Assembly (NCBI RefSeq): GCF_900107745.1
Contig: NZ_FNRO01000003.1
Coordinates: 310,001-374,000, forward strand
From: Variovorax sp. YR216
Lineage (GTDB): Bacteria > Pseudomonadota > Gammaproteobacteria > Burkholderiales > Burkholderiaceae_C
Direction: 5' to 3'
Length of the DNA: 64,000 bases
Positions within the stretch are counted from its first letter, which is position 1. Each line of letters begins with the position of its first letter. The position numbers and the translations under genes were made by a program. Positions 26,330-35,448 of this stretch are shown piece after piece. A model generated the notes under the pieces. The model ran no database searches and had not been told where the DNA came from. It saw only the letters and a list, made by a program, of their open reading frames with translations.

Positions 26330-28042
26330 ATGTCGCTGCAAACCCTTAATCATTTTTTTCAAAATCTAAAACAACGGCTGATGCCGATAGCGAAGGCTCG
26401 CACGATCTTGGCGCTAATCGCGTTGTTTTTTGTTTACTACTCGAACCACGTGTCGATCTGGGCTGGCGACTCATTCGGGTCATCAGTTTTTGCTGCCAAT
26501 CTAATTCAGAATCATACCATCTACTTTGATGCCGTAACGAAGCATCAATTTTGGCCTTCAGACGCGTTCTTCTTTACGCCGACGGTGACTAAGCACACAT
26601 TTTCCAGTTACCCGTTGCTGCCGATGTTAATTTATGCGCCATTCAACGCTATTTATTATTTTTTATCGCCGGATTGCGTTGTGCCTGTGTTTAGTGCCGA
26701 GTTCGAGTCTTGTCGCCTTTCGAGTGATAAATTCTCCAGTGCGATACTAGCAACCATTGCAGCTCTGCTGTTCTATCGTATCGCCGCATTCGTTTTGCGA
26801 CATAGGTGTTCTGCATTTTTAGCGACGATATTCTATGCACTTGGTACAAATCACTTTATTACCTCGTCTCAGTCAAATTGGCAGCACGGCCCGATCGAAT
26901 TGCTGTGCCTGATCGCCATTGGCCTAACTCTCGGCGTTTGGACAAAGAACTCTTCCCTGTTTAAGCCCACTCTGGACTGGGTTAAGTCATTTGTCCTATT
27001 CTTCATCCTTGGGCTGCTTATCTGGCTCCGAGTGACGAACGGAATATGGGCGCTACCTTTCTTTTTCTGGCTTGCTTCTCACCGGCGTCAAGACAGATTC
27101 GGCCGCTTGGTTTTGGCAGCCGCGGTTGGTCTGTGCTTCGGTATGTTGGGATATGTGTGGAACTATAGGGAATTTGGCAGCTTCATCGGCGGTTATTCGA
27201 CGCTCCTTAGTGGCCCGCTTGTTGAAGTCTCCCCCAGGCAATTCTATGAAGGTGCCCACGGACTTCTGCTGAGTGCCGGCAGAGGAATTTTCTTTATCAC
27301 GCCTATAGTGGTTCTTGCCTTTGCTTATTGGCCGCGGGCCACCGCAACGCCGGAATCGTCGCGATTCCAATTGCTTAACGCTTGGCGGCTTTCTGCCGTT
27401 GGTTTATTGATCTTTTACTGTTTCTACAGAATTTGGTGGGGCGGCTGGTCAATGGGTGCTCGACTCCTAACTGATAGCATGCCAATTTTGGTTCTATGCG
27501 CGGCTGTTGCGGTTGAGAAATCAAGGTCTAAGTATTTTAAGTTGATCTATCTTGTAGCGGGGATTGTTGGGGTTGGCAACCAACTCTGTTTGGCCTTTGG
27601 TGCGTCAGGACTTTATGGTCATCAGTATGATCGCTTAAATTTTAGCAACCCCGAGATTGCTTACAAAAATTGGCACGATCCAGCGTTGTTGAGAGCGTAT
27701 CTGGCTGTGTACAATAAGGCGTTTTACCCGGCGTCATTTTGGGCGGATGAAATTGCGACAGAAAATTCATCTGCTTGCATTCTGAGCGGGGCGGCTTCCG
27801 ATCTTGAAATCGAAGTTGTAAATCGAGGTAGTGCGATTTGGATCGGATTTCAGGGGGGGTCTTCAAGTCCGCCACAGCTGTCGTTACTTGTTAATGGGCG
27901 GAGTGAGATATTTTTTCTAAAAAATCGTTTTGTTGGACCTGGACAAAACGGAAAATTTGTCAATTTTAAGAACCTGCCCAGGGGCACGTCAACGGTTGAA
28001 CAATTGTCCTGGGGCAATCGCGCGTTGTCTCTTCGGTGTTAG
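26330..28042 (+). CDS. Large polytopic membrane protein, putative GT-C-type glycosyltransferase
   Basis: A 570-residue protein with about ten membrane segments (ILALIALFFVYYSNHV, FSSAILATIAALLFYRIAAF, WVKSFVLFFILGLLIWL and others) and a soluble C-terminal domain of about 100 residues (LEIEVVNRGSAIWIGFQGGS). An early loop has WAGDSFGSSVFAANL, and a late one GGWSMGARLLTDSMPILVL, as in membrane proteins of the GT-C class, but the fit is not firm. The gene is strikingly AT-rich in all codon positions compared with its neighbours (many AAA, ATT, TTT codons), which indicates recent acquisition. It may be the periplasmic partner of the GtrA/GtrB pair. Confidence 0.65.
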   Translation: MSLQTLNHFFQNLKQRLMPIAKARTILALIALFFVYYSNHVSIWAGDSFGSSVFAANLIQNHTIYFDAVTKHQFWPSDAFFFTPTVTKHTFSSYPLLPMLIYAPFNAIYYFLSPDCVVPVFSAEFESCRLSSDKFSSAILATIAALLFYRIAAFVLRHRCSAFLATIFYALGTNHFITSSQSNWQHGPIELLCLIAIGLTLGVWTKNSSLFKPTLDWVKSFVLFFILGLLIWLRVTNGIWALPFFFWLASHRRQDRFGRLVLAAAVGLCFGMLGYVWNYREFGSFIGGYSTLLSGPLVEVSPRQFYEGAHGLLLSAGRGIFFITPIVVLAFAYWPRATATPESSRFQLLNAWRLSAVGLLIFYCFYRIWWGGWSMGARLLTDSMPILVLCAAVAVEKSRSKYFKLIYLVAGIVGVGNQLCLAFGASGLYGHQYDRLNFSNPEIAYKNWHDPALLRAYLAVYNKAFYPASFWADEIATENSSACILSGAASDLEIEVVNRGSAIWIGFQGGSSSPPQLSLLVNGRSEIFFLKNRFVGPGQNGKFVNFKNLPRGTSTVEQLSWGNRALSLRC

Positions 28043-28751
28043 GAGTGACGGCTTGGGCGATACGTTTTAAATGTTGGTTCAAATGGGATGGTCGTTCCTC
28101 CAGTAGATCGGCGCCCGATATCCAACGTCGAAGATTGCGTCCAAGAAATGCAAAGCTACATGCTGTGGCTTGCGGCGTCGTCAGCTGCCAGCGCTAGCAA
28201 GACTCACGTGGCTTTGGATGTCCAGCAGGATTGCATCAGACTGGAAGTAGCCGAGCCCGATTGCGCTCGTGGCGCTTGATCGGTAAGGTCCCGCGTGCGT
28301 GCCCAAGCTACTGAAGAGGCGAACGGGTGATCTGCTCAGCGGATGGCGTGTCCACGTCATCAAACAGGTGCGTACGGTGTCCGCAAGACTCACGTTCGAA
28401 GTCCGCACGTCGGCAGTACCTTTAAGCACGCACTCGTCGAGCGCTGCATGCGGTCTGGGGCCTCGGTACCGGGTACTGCGTTTGAGCACCGGGATCGCCA
28501 ACCTGCTGTCTTCTGGAGGAGGGTCGAACGTGCGGAGCACCCGAAGGCAACAAGGGTCATGACCTCTCTCTGACCGTGTTGGTGCCCGCGAGCCAAGCAC
28601 CAGCCACGCATATGGACTGAGTGGCGGGTCGAAGAGTCCCAGAGGCCTAGTACATGCGCCCCGGCGCCGACTAGATCCAGTAGTGCAGTACAGTCGTGTC
28701 GTCCGCGCCCCAGCGGACACAATTCCATCCTGGAAACTGACGAAAGAGAAT
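28043..28751. other. Long stretch without a credible gene
   Basis: About 700 bases separate the AT-rich membrane gene from the next methyltransferase gene. Composition returns to high GC. Frames of up to 179 codons exist (28181-28720, minus), but they are Arg/Ser/Pro-rich, lack ribosome sites and resemble nothing I know. The short string GCAAGACTCACGT recurs (28197 and 28382, with one or two differences), which may mark a degraded duplication. Confidence 0.4.
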
Positions 28752-29567
28752 ATGGCGGCGCCTATTAATCCGGCTCAAGCTGAGCCAACTCTGGAAACCG
28801 TGACGTCACAGGTTTGCACGTCCCGGCAATTCTCCGAGGCAGTGTACGAACGCATTTGTCTGGAAATTGGGCAGGATAAACTCTTCCACCGCAAGCAGTG
28901 GGAATACATCTATATCTTGCGCGCTCTCGAGCAACTATGTGCCTTGCAGCCAGGCTTTTCGGGTCTTGGCTTTGGTTGCGGGAAAGAGCCGCTCGCGGCA
29001 GTCATGGCCCGCCGTGGTGTCAATGTCGTCTGTACTGATATCGAGCCAGTTGAGAAGGGCGATGCCTACTGGGGTAGCACGAATGTTAGGGATTATTTTT
29101 ACGAGGGCGTATGCCCTTGGGAGCAATTCGAAAAGCATGTCAGCTTTCGGCCGGTTGACATGAACGCCATCCCGGATGACCTAGGGCGGCATGACTTTAT
29201 TTGGTCCTCCTGCGCGCTAGAGCACCTGGGGTCCCTGCAGCATGGCATCGACTTCGTTCTGGATGCCAATAAGTGTCTCAAGGCTGGTGGTGTTGCGGTG
29301 CACACCACGGAACTGAATATCAAGGGCGACGAAGAGACGTTCGAGAGCCAAGGCTTGTCGCTCTACCGCAGGAAGGACATCCTGCGACTGAAATCCTTGG
29401 TAGAACGGCAGGGCAACGTTTTTCTGCCGATCAATTTCAATATGGGTGACGGCGAGTTGGACAAATACGTAGACCTGCCACCATACAATCGAAACAAACA
29501 TCTGAAGCTGATGGTCGAAGAGAAGTATGTCACTACGTCTATTGGATTCGTGATCCTGAAAAGGTGA
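28752..29567 (+). CDS. Methyltransferase-like protein of the glycan island
   Basis: A 271-residue protein started at MAAPINPAQAEPT, behind an AAAGAG ribosome-like site. The class I methyltransferase pattern is present: SGLGFGCGKEPLAAVMARRG (motif I region, about residues 81-100), NVVCTDIEP, FIWSSCALEHLGSLQHGIDF and KCLKAGGVAVHTTE. The C-terminal half (LSLYRRKDILRLKSLVERQG) is seen in methyltransferases of surface-polysaccharide loci. The acceptor is unknown. Flanked on both sides by gene-free stretches, so it appears to be transcribed on its own. Confidence 0.75.
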   Translation: MAAPINPAQAEPTLETVTSQVCTSRQFSEAVYERICLEIGQDKLFHRKQWEYIYILRALEQLCALQPGFSGLGFGCGKEPLAAVMARRGVNVVCTDIEPVEKGDAYWGSTNVRDYFYEGVCPWEQFEKHVSFRPVDMNAIPDDLGRHDFIWSSCALEHLGSLQHGIDFVLDANKCLKAGGVAVHTTELNIKGDEETFESQGLSLYRRKDILRLKSLVERQGNVFLPINFNMGDGELDKYVDLPPYNRNKHLKLMVEEKYVTTSIGFVILKR

Positions 29568-29893
29568 GCGTTGACGGGGGCGGTCGAGCAGCATGGCGCT
29601 CGTCACTGAGCGGTCGAGCGTCAGTTTTCTGTCGCTCATGGCGGTCGGCGGCGGTGGCGGCGTGAGGTCATCTGCGGGCGGTACTGTCGTGTGCCGCCGC
29701 TCTCCTCTCGTCGGCGTAGTTGAGCGAAGCTCCCAAGAGCGCGTGATGATGTCCTGAGCCCGGTGTATGCCCGAGCGAGTCGTATAAGTAGCGATCAGTT
29801 GCACTGCGGCGCTGGCAGAACCGGACGGACGCTCACCATCAATTAGCTTGAACGAGACCTGCTGGCCTCCCAGCCTAAGACTGAGACTCCGGG
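29568..29893. other. Gap without a recognisable gene
   Basis: A 326-base stretch between convergent genes. A minus-strand frame runs through it (29217-29990) but overlaps real genes at both ends in another frame and has proline runs without homology, so I do not call it. No clear terminator hairpin was seen. Confidence 0.4.
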
Positions 29894-31000
29894 CTACGAA
29901 CCGGCGAATCGCTCGACCGCTCTGATGAACTGTGCTTCGACTGCGTCCGGTGAAAATTGCTTCGTGTACTGCAGCGCGCTCTTTGCCCACAGTGCGTGCC
30001 CACCCTGATTCCGCCAGGAATCGCTGGAGACTTCTTCCAGAACGCGGCTGACGGTCGCCGAAAGAGCGTCAAGATTTCCTGTTTCTACGAGATCGGCGAA
30101 ACCTCCGCTAATTGCGGGCGTGTTCGAATTTTCGTAGGTGACGACGCGACACCCGTTACTGAGCGCCTCGAGGATCGGTATGCAAAAGCCTTCATGCAGC
30201 GTGGGCAGTACAAATAGATCGGCCTCGGAAAGAACTTGATATTTTTTGACTTCCGTGGCATTGCCGTGCAGTTCTATGCTCAACCCGTCATATGTCGATT
30301 CAAGAGTCTGAATTCTGCATTTGGCCTCCTCGACCACTTGAGGATCGGAAAAGCTCAAATTCCCGATCATGTCCATCTGTAGGCGTCGATTTGGCGAGGC
30401 TTGAAGAATTCTTCGTACTGCCTCGAGCAGATCGAGAACGCCCTTCGAAGCCACCAGACGGCCGACGAACACGATGCGTGGCACGTGATCGGAAAAACTC
30501 GGCTTGGACCGTACCGATTTCGGGATGTTCTGGATCGAGAGCGGAATGACGCTTGTGGGTACTGTTACACCTGCCGCCGAAAGTACATTTCGGTTGGTTT
30601 CGCTGTCGCAAATGACCAGTTGCGAAAACGCCATGTTCGAAATCTGCTTGAACGAGCGGTCGATGGTCTCTCGTGCCGCCGGGGAGACGAACTCCTTTGG
30701 CGTGATGTTGTGAAAGATCACCAGTCGTTTGGCAGATTTCGGCGTGGCGATGACGGTGTTGAAGAGAGGGTAGTAGACGCCGAAATGGAAGATTGCGAGG
30801 TCGCTTTCCTGGAAGCGCAAATCGAAGACAACGTCGCGCTCAGCTTCCACCTGCCGATGAGGGAGGTGGTCGTACTCGCATGAATAGGCGTAGAACGTCA
30901 CTTCGTGGCCGCGCTTCTGCAGCCAGCCGATTTCGTTGTTTATGGCGCCAGAAATAGCATCGTATCGGTTGCAGATGCTATGGACGTAAGCGATCTTCAT
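29894..31000 (-). CDS. Glycosyltransferase family 4 protein
   Basis: A 368-residue GT-B enzyme. The N-terminal half starts MKIAYVHSICNRYDAISGAI with a KRLVIFHNITPKEFV stretch. The C-terminal half holds RIVFVGRLVASKGVLDLLEA and the donor-site EADLFVLPTLHEGFCIPILE (Glu-x7-Glu), both canonical for GT4. It probably adds a hexose or mannose to the growing O-chain on the cytoplasmic face. It overlaps the 3' end of the upstream 744-residue gene by 23 bases, so the two are coupled. Confidence 0.87.
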   Translation of the reverse strand: MKIAYVHSICNRYDAISGAINNEIGWLQKRGHEVTFYAYSCEYDHLPHRQVEAERDVVFDLRFQESDLAIFHFGVYYPLFNTVIATPKSAKRLVIFHNITPKEFVSPAARETIDRSFKQISNMAFSQLVICDSETNRNVLSAAGVTVPTSVIPLSIQNIPKSVRSKPSFSDHVPRIVFVGRLVASKGVLDLLEAVRRILQASPNRRLQMDMIGNLSFSDPQVVEEAKCRIQTLESTYDGLSIELHGNATEVKKYQVLSEADLFVLPTLHEGFCIPILEALSNGCRVVTYENSNTPAISGGFADLVETGNLDALSATVSRVLEEVSSDSWRNQGGHALWAKSALQYTKQFSPDAVEAQFIRAVERFAGS

Positions 31001-33212
31001 GCTGCCTCCCTTGCCGCGCCATATTCAACGTGTCAACGACCTTAACTGCCATTTGCTCGGACTGGAACATCTCCGTGTACCTTGTCCGTGCAGCGTGTCC
31101 GAGCCTCTGCCGCAAATCGTCGTCCTGCAAGAGTCTTTGAATGCACTGGAGTAGCGACGTACGATCGCCGGGTTTCGCAAGCAATCCGGACTCGCCATCG
31201 ACGATTAGCTCTTCCATTCCACCGGCCGCGCATCCGACCAGAGCGCATCCGAAGCACATGGCCTCAAGGTGGACCAAGCCGAATGACTCGAATCGTGAAG
31301 GCGCGACGACAACATCGGACACCTGGTAGTACCCACGAAGGCGCGCATCCGATATGCTTCCGTGGAAGCGGATTCTGCTGCCCCTGGCGATCTCCGGGTG
31401 TGACGCCTCGAACTGCTGGCGGAAGGTCAGACCATTTGCCTGTACGATGGTATCGTCACCGACGACGTCGACTTGAAGCTTTGGATCGGATTGAAGCAGG
31501 TCAGGAACGATCGTCAGGAAGATGTCGGCACCCTTTCGCGGTTCCAGCCTTCCGACAAAACAGACTCGCTTTGTATCGCTGGGTAGCGGCGCGGGTTTTT
31601 CGCTACCTTGTTGGCTCCAGTCAGGCATGCCCAGGTATACGAGATCGAGCTTTTGGCGATCGAACTGAACGCCATAGGATTCTTCGATCTCCTTCACGAT
31701 GGCATTGCTGATTCCCACCACGCGGTCGCTTTTGAGAAAGAGGGACTTCTCCGCCTCGAGTACGGGGAGGGCGAAATCCCGCATGAACGCCTTGTCGTTG
31801 GCGCGGTCAGGATTGGAGTCAAGGTAGGTGGCCAAGGTCGTCTGCAGGACCGTAACTATCGGAAACTCGCCATCCTTAAGAAATGCGAGACCCTCGAGGT
31901 CCCAAATGGGCGCGCAAACCGAATCGACGAACCGGCGGTCTGAGATCTCTCGAGCCTCGGCAAGCATCGTCCTCGAATAGTTCCAGAGGTGCTGTGGGAT
32001 GTTCAGGTCTGCGGGCAGCGGATGCTCCTTTGGAGTGATCCTGTGAATCCATACGCCTTCTTCAAAGTCCACGCGGTCGTGATCGGAGGCCGCGGTCAGT
32101 ACATGGACTTGGTGGCCCATCTTTGCCGTCTCGGTTGCCAGCTGATGTACGTATCGGCCGATTCCGCCAATATTGCCCGGAGGATAGGTGCGGCTGAGAA
32201 AGACGAAACACCGCTGTTCCGCAGCAGGCACGATAGACGAAAACCTCGTCAGACCTTCGACGCCCTCTAGGCCAGCCGATTCCGGGAGTCTTCGCGTCCC
32301 TTCTAGGCCCCGCCTGATGCCGTCGCGCAAGCCGCGGTCGACCTCTTCTTCGAATCGCGCGATATCCGAACGATTGAGCTTGTTCTCTCCGACCGCCCAG
32401 TGCACTTGATTTCTGAAATCCTCGATCGTCTTGTTCACCACCGTGAGAATTTCACTGGTGGAGGCATGGTCCCTGGCGTTGAGGAACGAGAAGTACGTCT
32501 TATTCTTTATGACCGAATACCAGCTTGTCAGCACCCGCGAGTCGTTGCGAATGTGACTCGGCATGTACTTGTGGTGGATGAATCCCTTGTCGAGCTGAGC
32601 GACCTTGAATCCCGCGTCGACGAATCGCAGAATGATGTCGCTTTCGTCGAGAAAGTACTCATATTCCTCATCGAAGCCGCCGACTTCGCAAATGGCCGAG
32701 CGCCGGAAGACGCTGTTGGCCATCACATGAGGGTAGTTGAAGCTCCCAGGGAAGTTGTACTGAGGCGCCGGACCCTTCCAGTTCAGATCAGCCGTTCCAA
32801 ATCGATTCAGAGTGCCGAATGTCCATTGGTAGGACTTGCCAGTGTGATCATGGAGAAATCCGCCCGCAACCGCCACCTCCGGATCCGCAAAGGCCGGCAT
32901 GACATCGTCGAGCCACTCCGGCTCAGGGACTGAGTCGTCATCAAGAAATGCGACGAATTCCCCGCTCGAGATCTGAATCGAGACATTCCGCGAGTGCGAA
33001 AGATTCCGAACGCCACAGTCCGCGTACTTGATCGTGTCTCCGTACGATTCGCACAGCTCGTGCGTGCCATCACGAGTCGGTCCCGTGACCACCACTACTT
33101 CAAAGTTCGGGTAGCGGAGGTAACGTAGGCTCTCCAAGCAGACCGCGAGGCTCTTCGCGCGCCCGTCGGTATTGATAATGATGGAGACCGAAGGGTGTTG
33201 ACCGGTCGTCAT
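30978..33212 (-). CDS. Bifunctional glycosyltransferase, GT2-GT4 fusion
   Basis: A 744-residue protein with two catalytic modules. The start at 33212 has a GGAGAGG site. Residues 5-240 are GT2: SVSIIINTDGRAKSLAVCLE, FVAFLDDDSVPEPEW (DxD) and GGFDEEYEYFLDESDIILR. Residues 330-735 are GT4: LSRTYPPGNIGGIGRYVHQL, RVCFVGRLEPRKGADIFLTI and VVAPSRFESFGLVHLEAMCF. Each module should add one sugar in sequence. It overlaps the upstream methyltransferase gene by 4 bases and the following GT4 gene by 23 bases. Confidence 0.88.
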   Translation of the reverse strand: MTTGQHPSVSIIINTDGRAKSLAVCLESLRYLRYPNFEVVVVTGPTRDGTHELCESYGDTIKYADCGVRNLSHSRNVSIQISSGEFVAFLDDDSVPEPEWLDDVMPAFADPEVAVAGGFLHDHTGKSYQWTFGTLNRFGTADLNWKGPAPQYNFPGSFNYPHVMANSVFRRSAICEVGGFDEEYEYFLDESDIILRFVDAGFKVAQLDKGFIHHKYMPSHIRNDSRVLTSWYSVIKNKTYFSFLNARDHASTSEILTVVNKTIEDFRNQVHWAVGENKLNRSDIARFEEEVDRGLRDGIRRGLEGTRRLPESAGLEGVEGLTRFSSIVPAAEQRCFVFLSRTYPPGNIGGIGRYVHQLATETAKMGHQVHVLTAASDHDRVDFEEGVWIHRITPKEHPLPADLNIPQHLWNYSRTMLAEAREISDRRFVDSVCAPIWDLEGLAFLKDGEFPIVTVLQTTLATYLDSNPDRANDKAFMRDFALPVLEAEKSLFLKSDRVVGISNAIVKEIEESYGVQFDRQKLDLVYLGMPDWSQQGSEKPAPLPSDTKRVCFVGRLEPRKGADIFLTIVPDLLQSDPKLQVDVVGDDTIVQANGLTFRQQFEASHPEIARGSRIRFHGSISDARLRGYYQVSDVVVAPSRFESFGLVHLEAMCFGCALVGCAAGGMEELIVDGESGLLAKPGDRTSLLQCIQRLLQDDDLRQRLGHAARTRYTEMFQSEQMAVKVVDTLNMARQGRQHEDRLRP

Positions 33213-34195
33213 TTGCTCACCTCTCCCCTTCTGCATGCGACGATCTCGAATTCCTTGCATCCTCCGTTTTCTCGATTTTTCTCGATCACGGTGAATTCCG
33301 AGAATCCAACCTCTTCGAGCAGGGTGCGAAGAGACTCGGTCGTCATCATGTTGTAGTGAAAATCGCCGTCGTAGTCCTGGCCGCCGAAGGTTACTTCGCG
33401 CAAGCGATCGAAGGTGTATTCATTGGATCGGAAGGCCTCGATCATTCCTTCCGCATCGGGGACGATGGCGCGGAATGTGCCGCCATTTTTCAGTAGCGAG
33501 AACCAGTAGGGTAGAAGCTTGCGTCGCAATTCCTCTTGTGGAAAGTGCTCAAGCATATGGGCCGAAGAAATCTCTGATACTTGGCCGCTTTCGAAAGGCA
33601 GCGAATCGACCTCCGCGACGATGTCGACACCTGGAAGCGCGCGTCGATCCACATTCAAGTACCCGTCCAGCGGGACATGACCGCAACCAAGATTGAGCCT
33701 GATGCCGTTTTCCTTTGCGCTCTCGACTTTCTCGTGGGCGATGATCCGTGTCTCGGTTTCAACGTTCGTCTTCTTGTCCATAGCTGATGTGGCACCATAC
33801 CGCATCTCGAACATTAGCTCGCGTCGAACGAATTCCACTCGCCCAAAGAGATACTCCAGTGACTGGGTATGACCTCTCAACTCCACTTGTAGCGCATGAA
33901 TATCGCGCGTCAAATTTCGCACGACGGCTGGAACTGATTTCACGAGATTTTCGTTGTCGCCGACTGATGCGATTTGTCGATGATTAATGTCGGCGATTCC
34001 CTGAAGAATCGATGGCAACTGCAATGCCTCGAACTGTTGCTGACGGGAATGCATTTCATTGATAGAATGAATTCTTATCGCATAGTCCTTGCGGAACTCA
34101 GGAAGGCGAAGCAAAGCTGCCAAAATCTGAAGAGGGCGCCCCAGAATGGGCCACCCATACATTTTTTTGGCGGTTGTTCTAATAATAGTCTTCAT
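33209..34195 (-). CDS. Methyltransferase with N-terminal helical extension
   Basis: A 328-residue protein. Residues 40-135 are helical and coiled-coil-prone (SINEMHSRQQQFEALQ, LVKSVPAVVRNLTRDIHALQ). Residues 160-320 form a class I methyltransferase: IRLNLGCGHVPLDGYLNVD, VDSLPFESGQVSEISSAHML, EHFPQEELRRKLLPYWFSLL and GGTFRAIVPDAEGM. Proteins with this predicted-SAM-methyltransferase core are common in O-antigen loci. It overlaps the fused glycosyltransferase gene by 4 bases, which suggests methylation of the sugar placed by that enzyme or scaffolding with it. Confidence 0.8.
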   Translation of the reverse strand: MKTIIRTTAKKMYGWPILGRPLQILAALLRLPEFRKDYAIRIHSINEMHSRQQQFEALQLPSILQGIADINHRQIASVGDNENLVKSVPAVVRNLTRDIHALQVELRGHTQSLEYLFGRVEFVRRELMFEMRYGATSAMDKKTNVETETRIIAHEKVESAKENGIRLNLGCGHVPLDGYLNVDRRALPGVDIVAEVDSLPFESGQVSEISSAHMLEHFPQEELRRKLLPYWFSLLKNGGTFRAIVPDAEGMIEAFRSNEYTFDRLREVTFGGQDYDGDFHYNMMTTESLRTLLEEVGFSEFTVIEKNRENGGCKEFEIVACRRGEVSK

Positions 34196-34222
34196 GAATA
34201 TCTAAGGTAAAGAATCGTGTTC

Positions 34223-35227
34223 TTATAGAGTTGTTGATTGCCAACGCCATGCGTCGGCACACATTTCTTCGACCGACCGACTTGCCTTCCAGCCCATTTC
34301 CTGAAATGCGAGCGAGGGATCGGCCCAACTGGTTGCGACATCGCCTTTTCTTCGATTGGCGAACTCGTACTTGACGCGTTTTCCCGTGGCCCGCTCGAAC
34401 GCATCCACCATTTGCAGAACGCTGACACCGCGGCCTGTCCCGAGATTGAATGCTGCGAGAGCCGGCTTCCTGTCGATGTAATTCAGCGCCGCCAAGTGAC
34501 CTTCGGCGAGGTCCATTACGTGGATGTAGTCCCGAATTCCGGTTCCGTCGATCGTCGGGTAGTCGTTTCCATAGATGCTCAGAAACTGCAAGCGACCGAT
34601 TGCAACTTGCGCGACATAGGGCATCAGGTTGTTGGGAATACCGCGAGGATCTTCGCCTATGAGACCACTGGGGTGCGCTCCTACCGGATTGAAATACCTC
34701 AGAACCGAGATCTTCCAGTCTGGATCGGCGCGATAGAGATCCTCCAAAATTTCCTCGACGATTAGTTTCGAGCGGCCATAAGGATTTGTCACCGAGCGTG
34801 GCGCAGTTTCGGCAATGGGCGGCGTCGAACCGGTGCCATATACCGTCGCAGATGACGAGAAAACGAGCGTTTTCACGTTCAGCTGACGCATTGCATTGAG
34901 CAGGTTCAGTGTGCCTACAACGTTGTTCTTATAGTAGGTCAGAGGATTGGAAACGGATTCCCCAACGGACTTGAGGCCGGCGAAATGAATAACGGCGTCC
35001 ACGGAGAATTTCTGAAGCGAGTGAAGAATAGCATCTTCATTCAGAATGTCGCCCTCCACGAATTCGGGGCGAGTTCCAGAAATTCTCTCGATTCTCTCGA
35101 TTGTCGTCGAACTACTGTTGCACAGGTTGTCAAATACAACCACCTTCATTCCGGCCTCGAGCAGTCGCACCACCGTGTGCGAGCCGATATACCCGGCCCC
35201 TCCAGTCACGAGTATCGTTTTCTTCAT
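34223..35227 (-). CDS. galE: UDP-glucose 4-epimerase (first copy)
   Basis: A 334-residue extended SDR with the GalE hallmarks [49 protein letters not shown] and the catalytic YGRSKLIVEEIL. It interconverts UDP-Glc and UDP-Gal, and often also UDP-GlcNAc and UDP-GalNAc. Codon use is a little more relaxed than in the second copy at 50635-51654, fitting an island gene. It lies 27 bases upstream of the methyltransferase gene at 34195 and on the same strand. Confidence 0.93.
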   Translation of the reverse strand: MKKTILVTGGAGYIGSHTVVRLLEAGMKVVVFDNLCNSSSTTIERIERISGTRPEFVEGDILNEDAILHSLQKFSVDAVIHFAGLKSVGESVSNPLTYYKNNVVGTLNLLNAMRQLNVKTLVFSSSATVYGTGSTPPIAETAPRSVTNPYGRSKLIVEEILEDLYRADPDWKISVLRYFNPVGAHPSGLIGEDPRGIPNNLMPYVAQVAIGRLQFLSIYGNDYPTIDGTGIRDYIHVMDLAEGHLAALNYIDRKPALAAFNLGTGRGVSVLQMVDAFERATGKRVKYEFANRRKGDVATSWADPSLAFQEMGWKASRSVEEMCADAWRWQSTTL

Positions 35228-35448
35228 TGGATTTTGGGTTTCGAAAAAATCCCGACTTGGCGTCGAACCCCTTTTTTTATCTCTGTTTCGACATGTCGAG
35301 GGTTTTTGGTTGATGATTATTCTTATTTAATTTAGAGACTTGCGAGCCCGATTTGCAACTGCGAAATCGCAAAACTTGAATTCCAGGCTTTCGTGAGCTG
35401 CCGGGGGTAGCGCTAAGATATTCGTGAAAGCGCCCAAAGTTCGACGAC

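Noticed and set aside
28181..28720. 179-codon minus-strand frame in the empty stretch
   Set aside because: No ribosome site, odd Arg/Ser/Pro composition and no recognisable motif; the overlapping plus-strand frames are equally poor.
29217..29990. 257-codon minus-strand frame between the methyltransferase and GT4 genes
   Set aside because: It overlaps both real genes in other frames and contains proline runs without homology.
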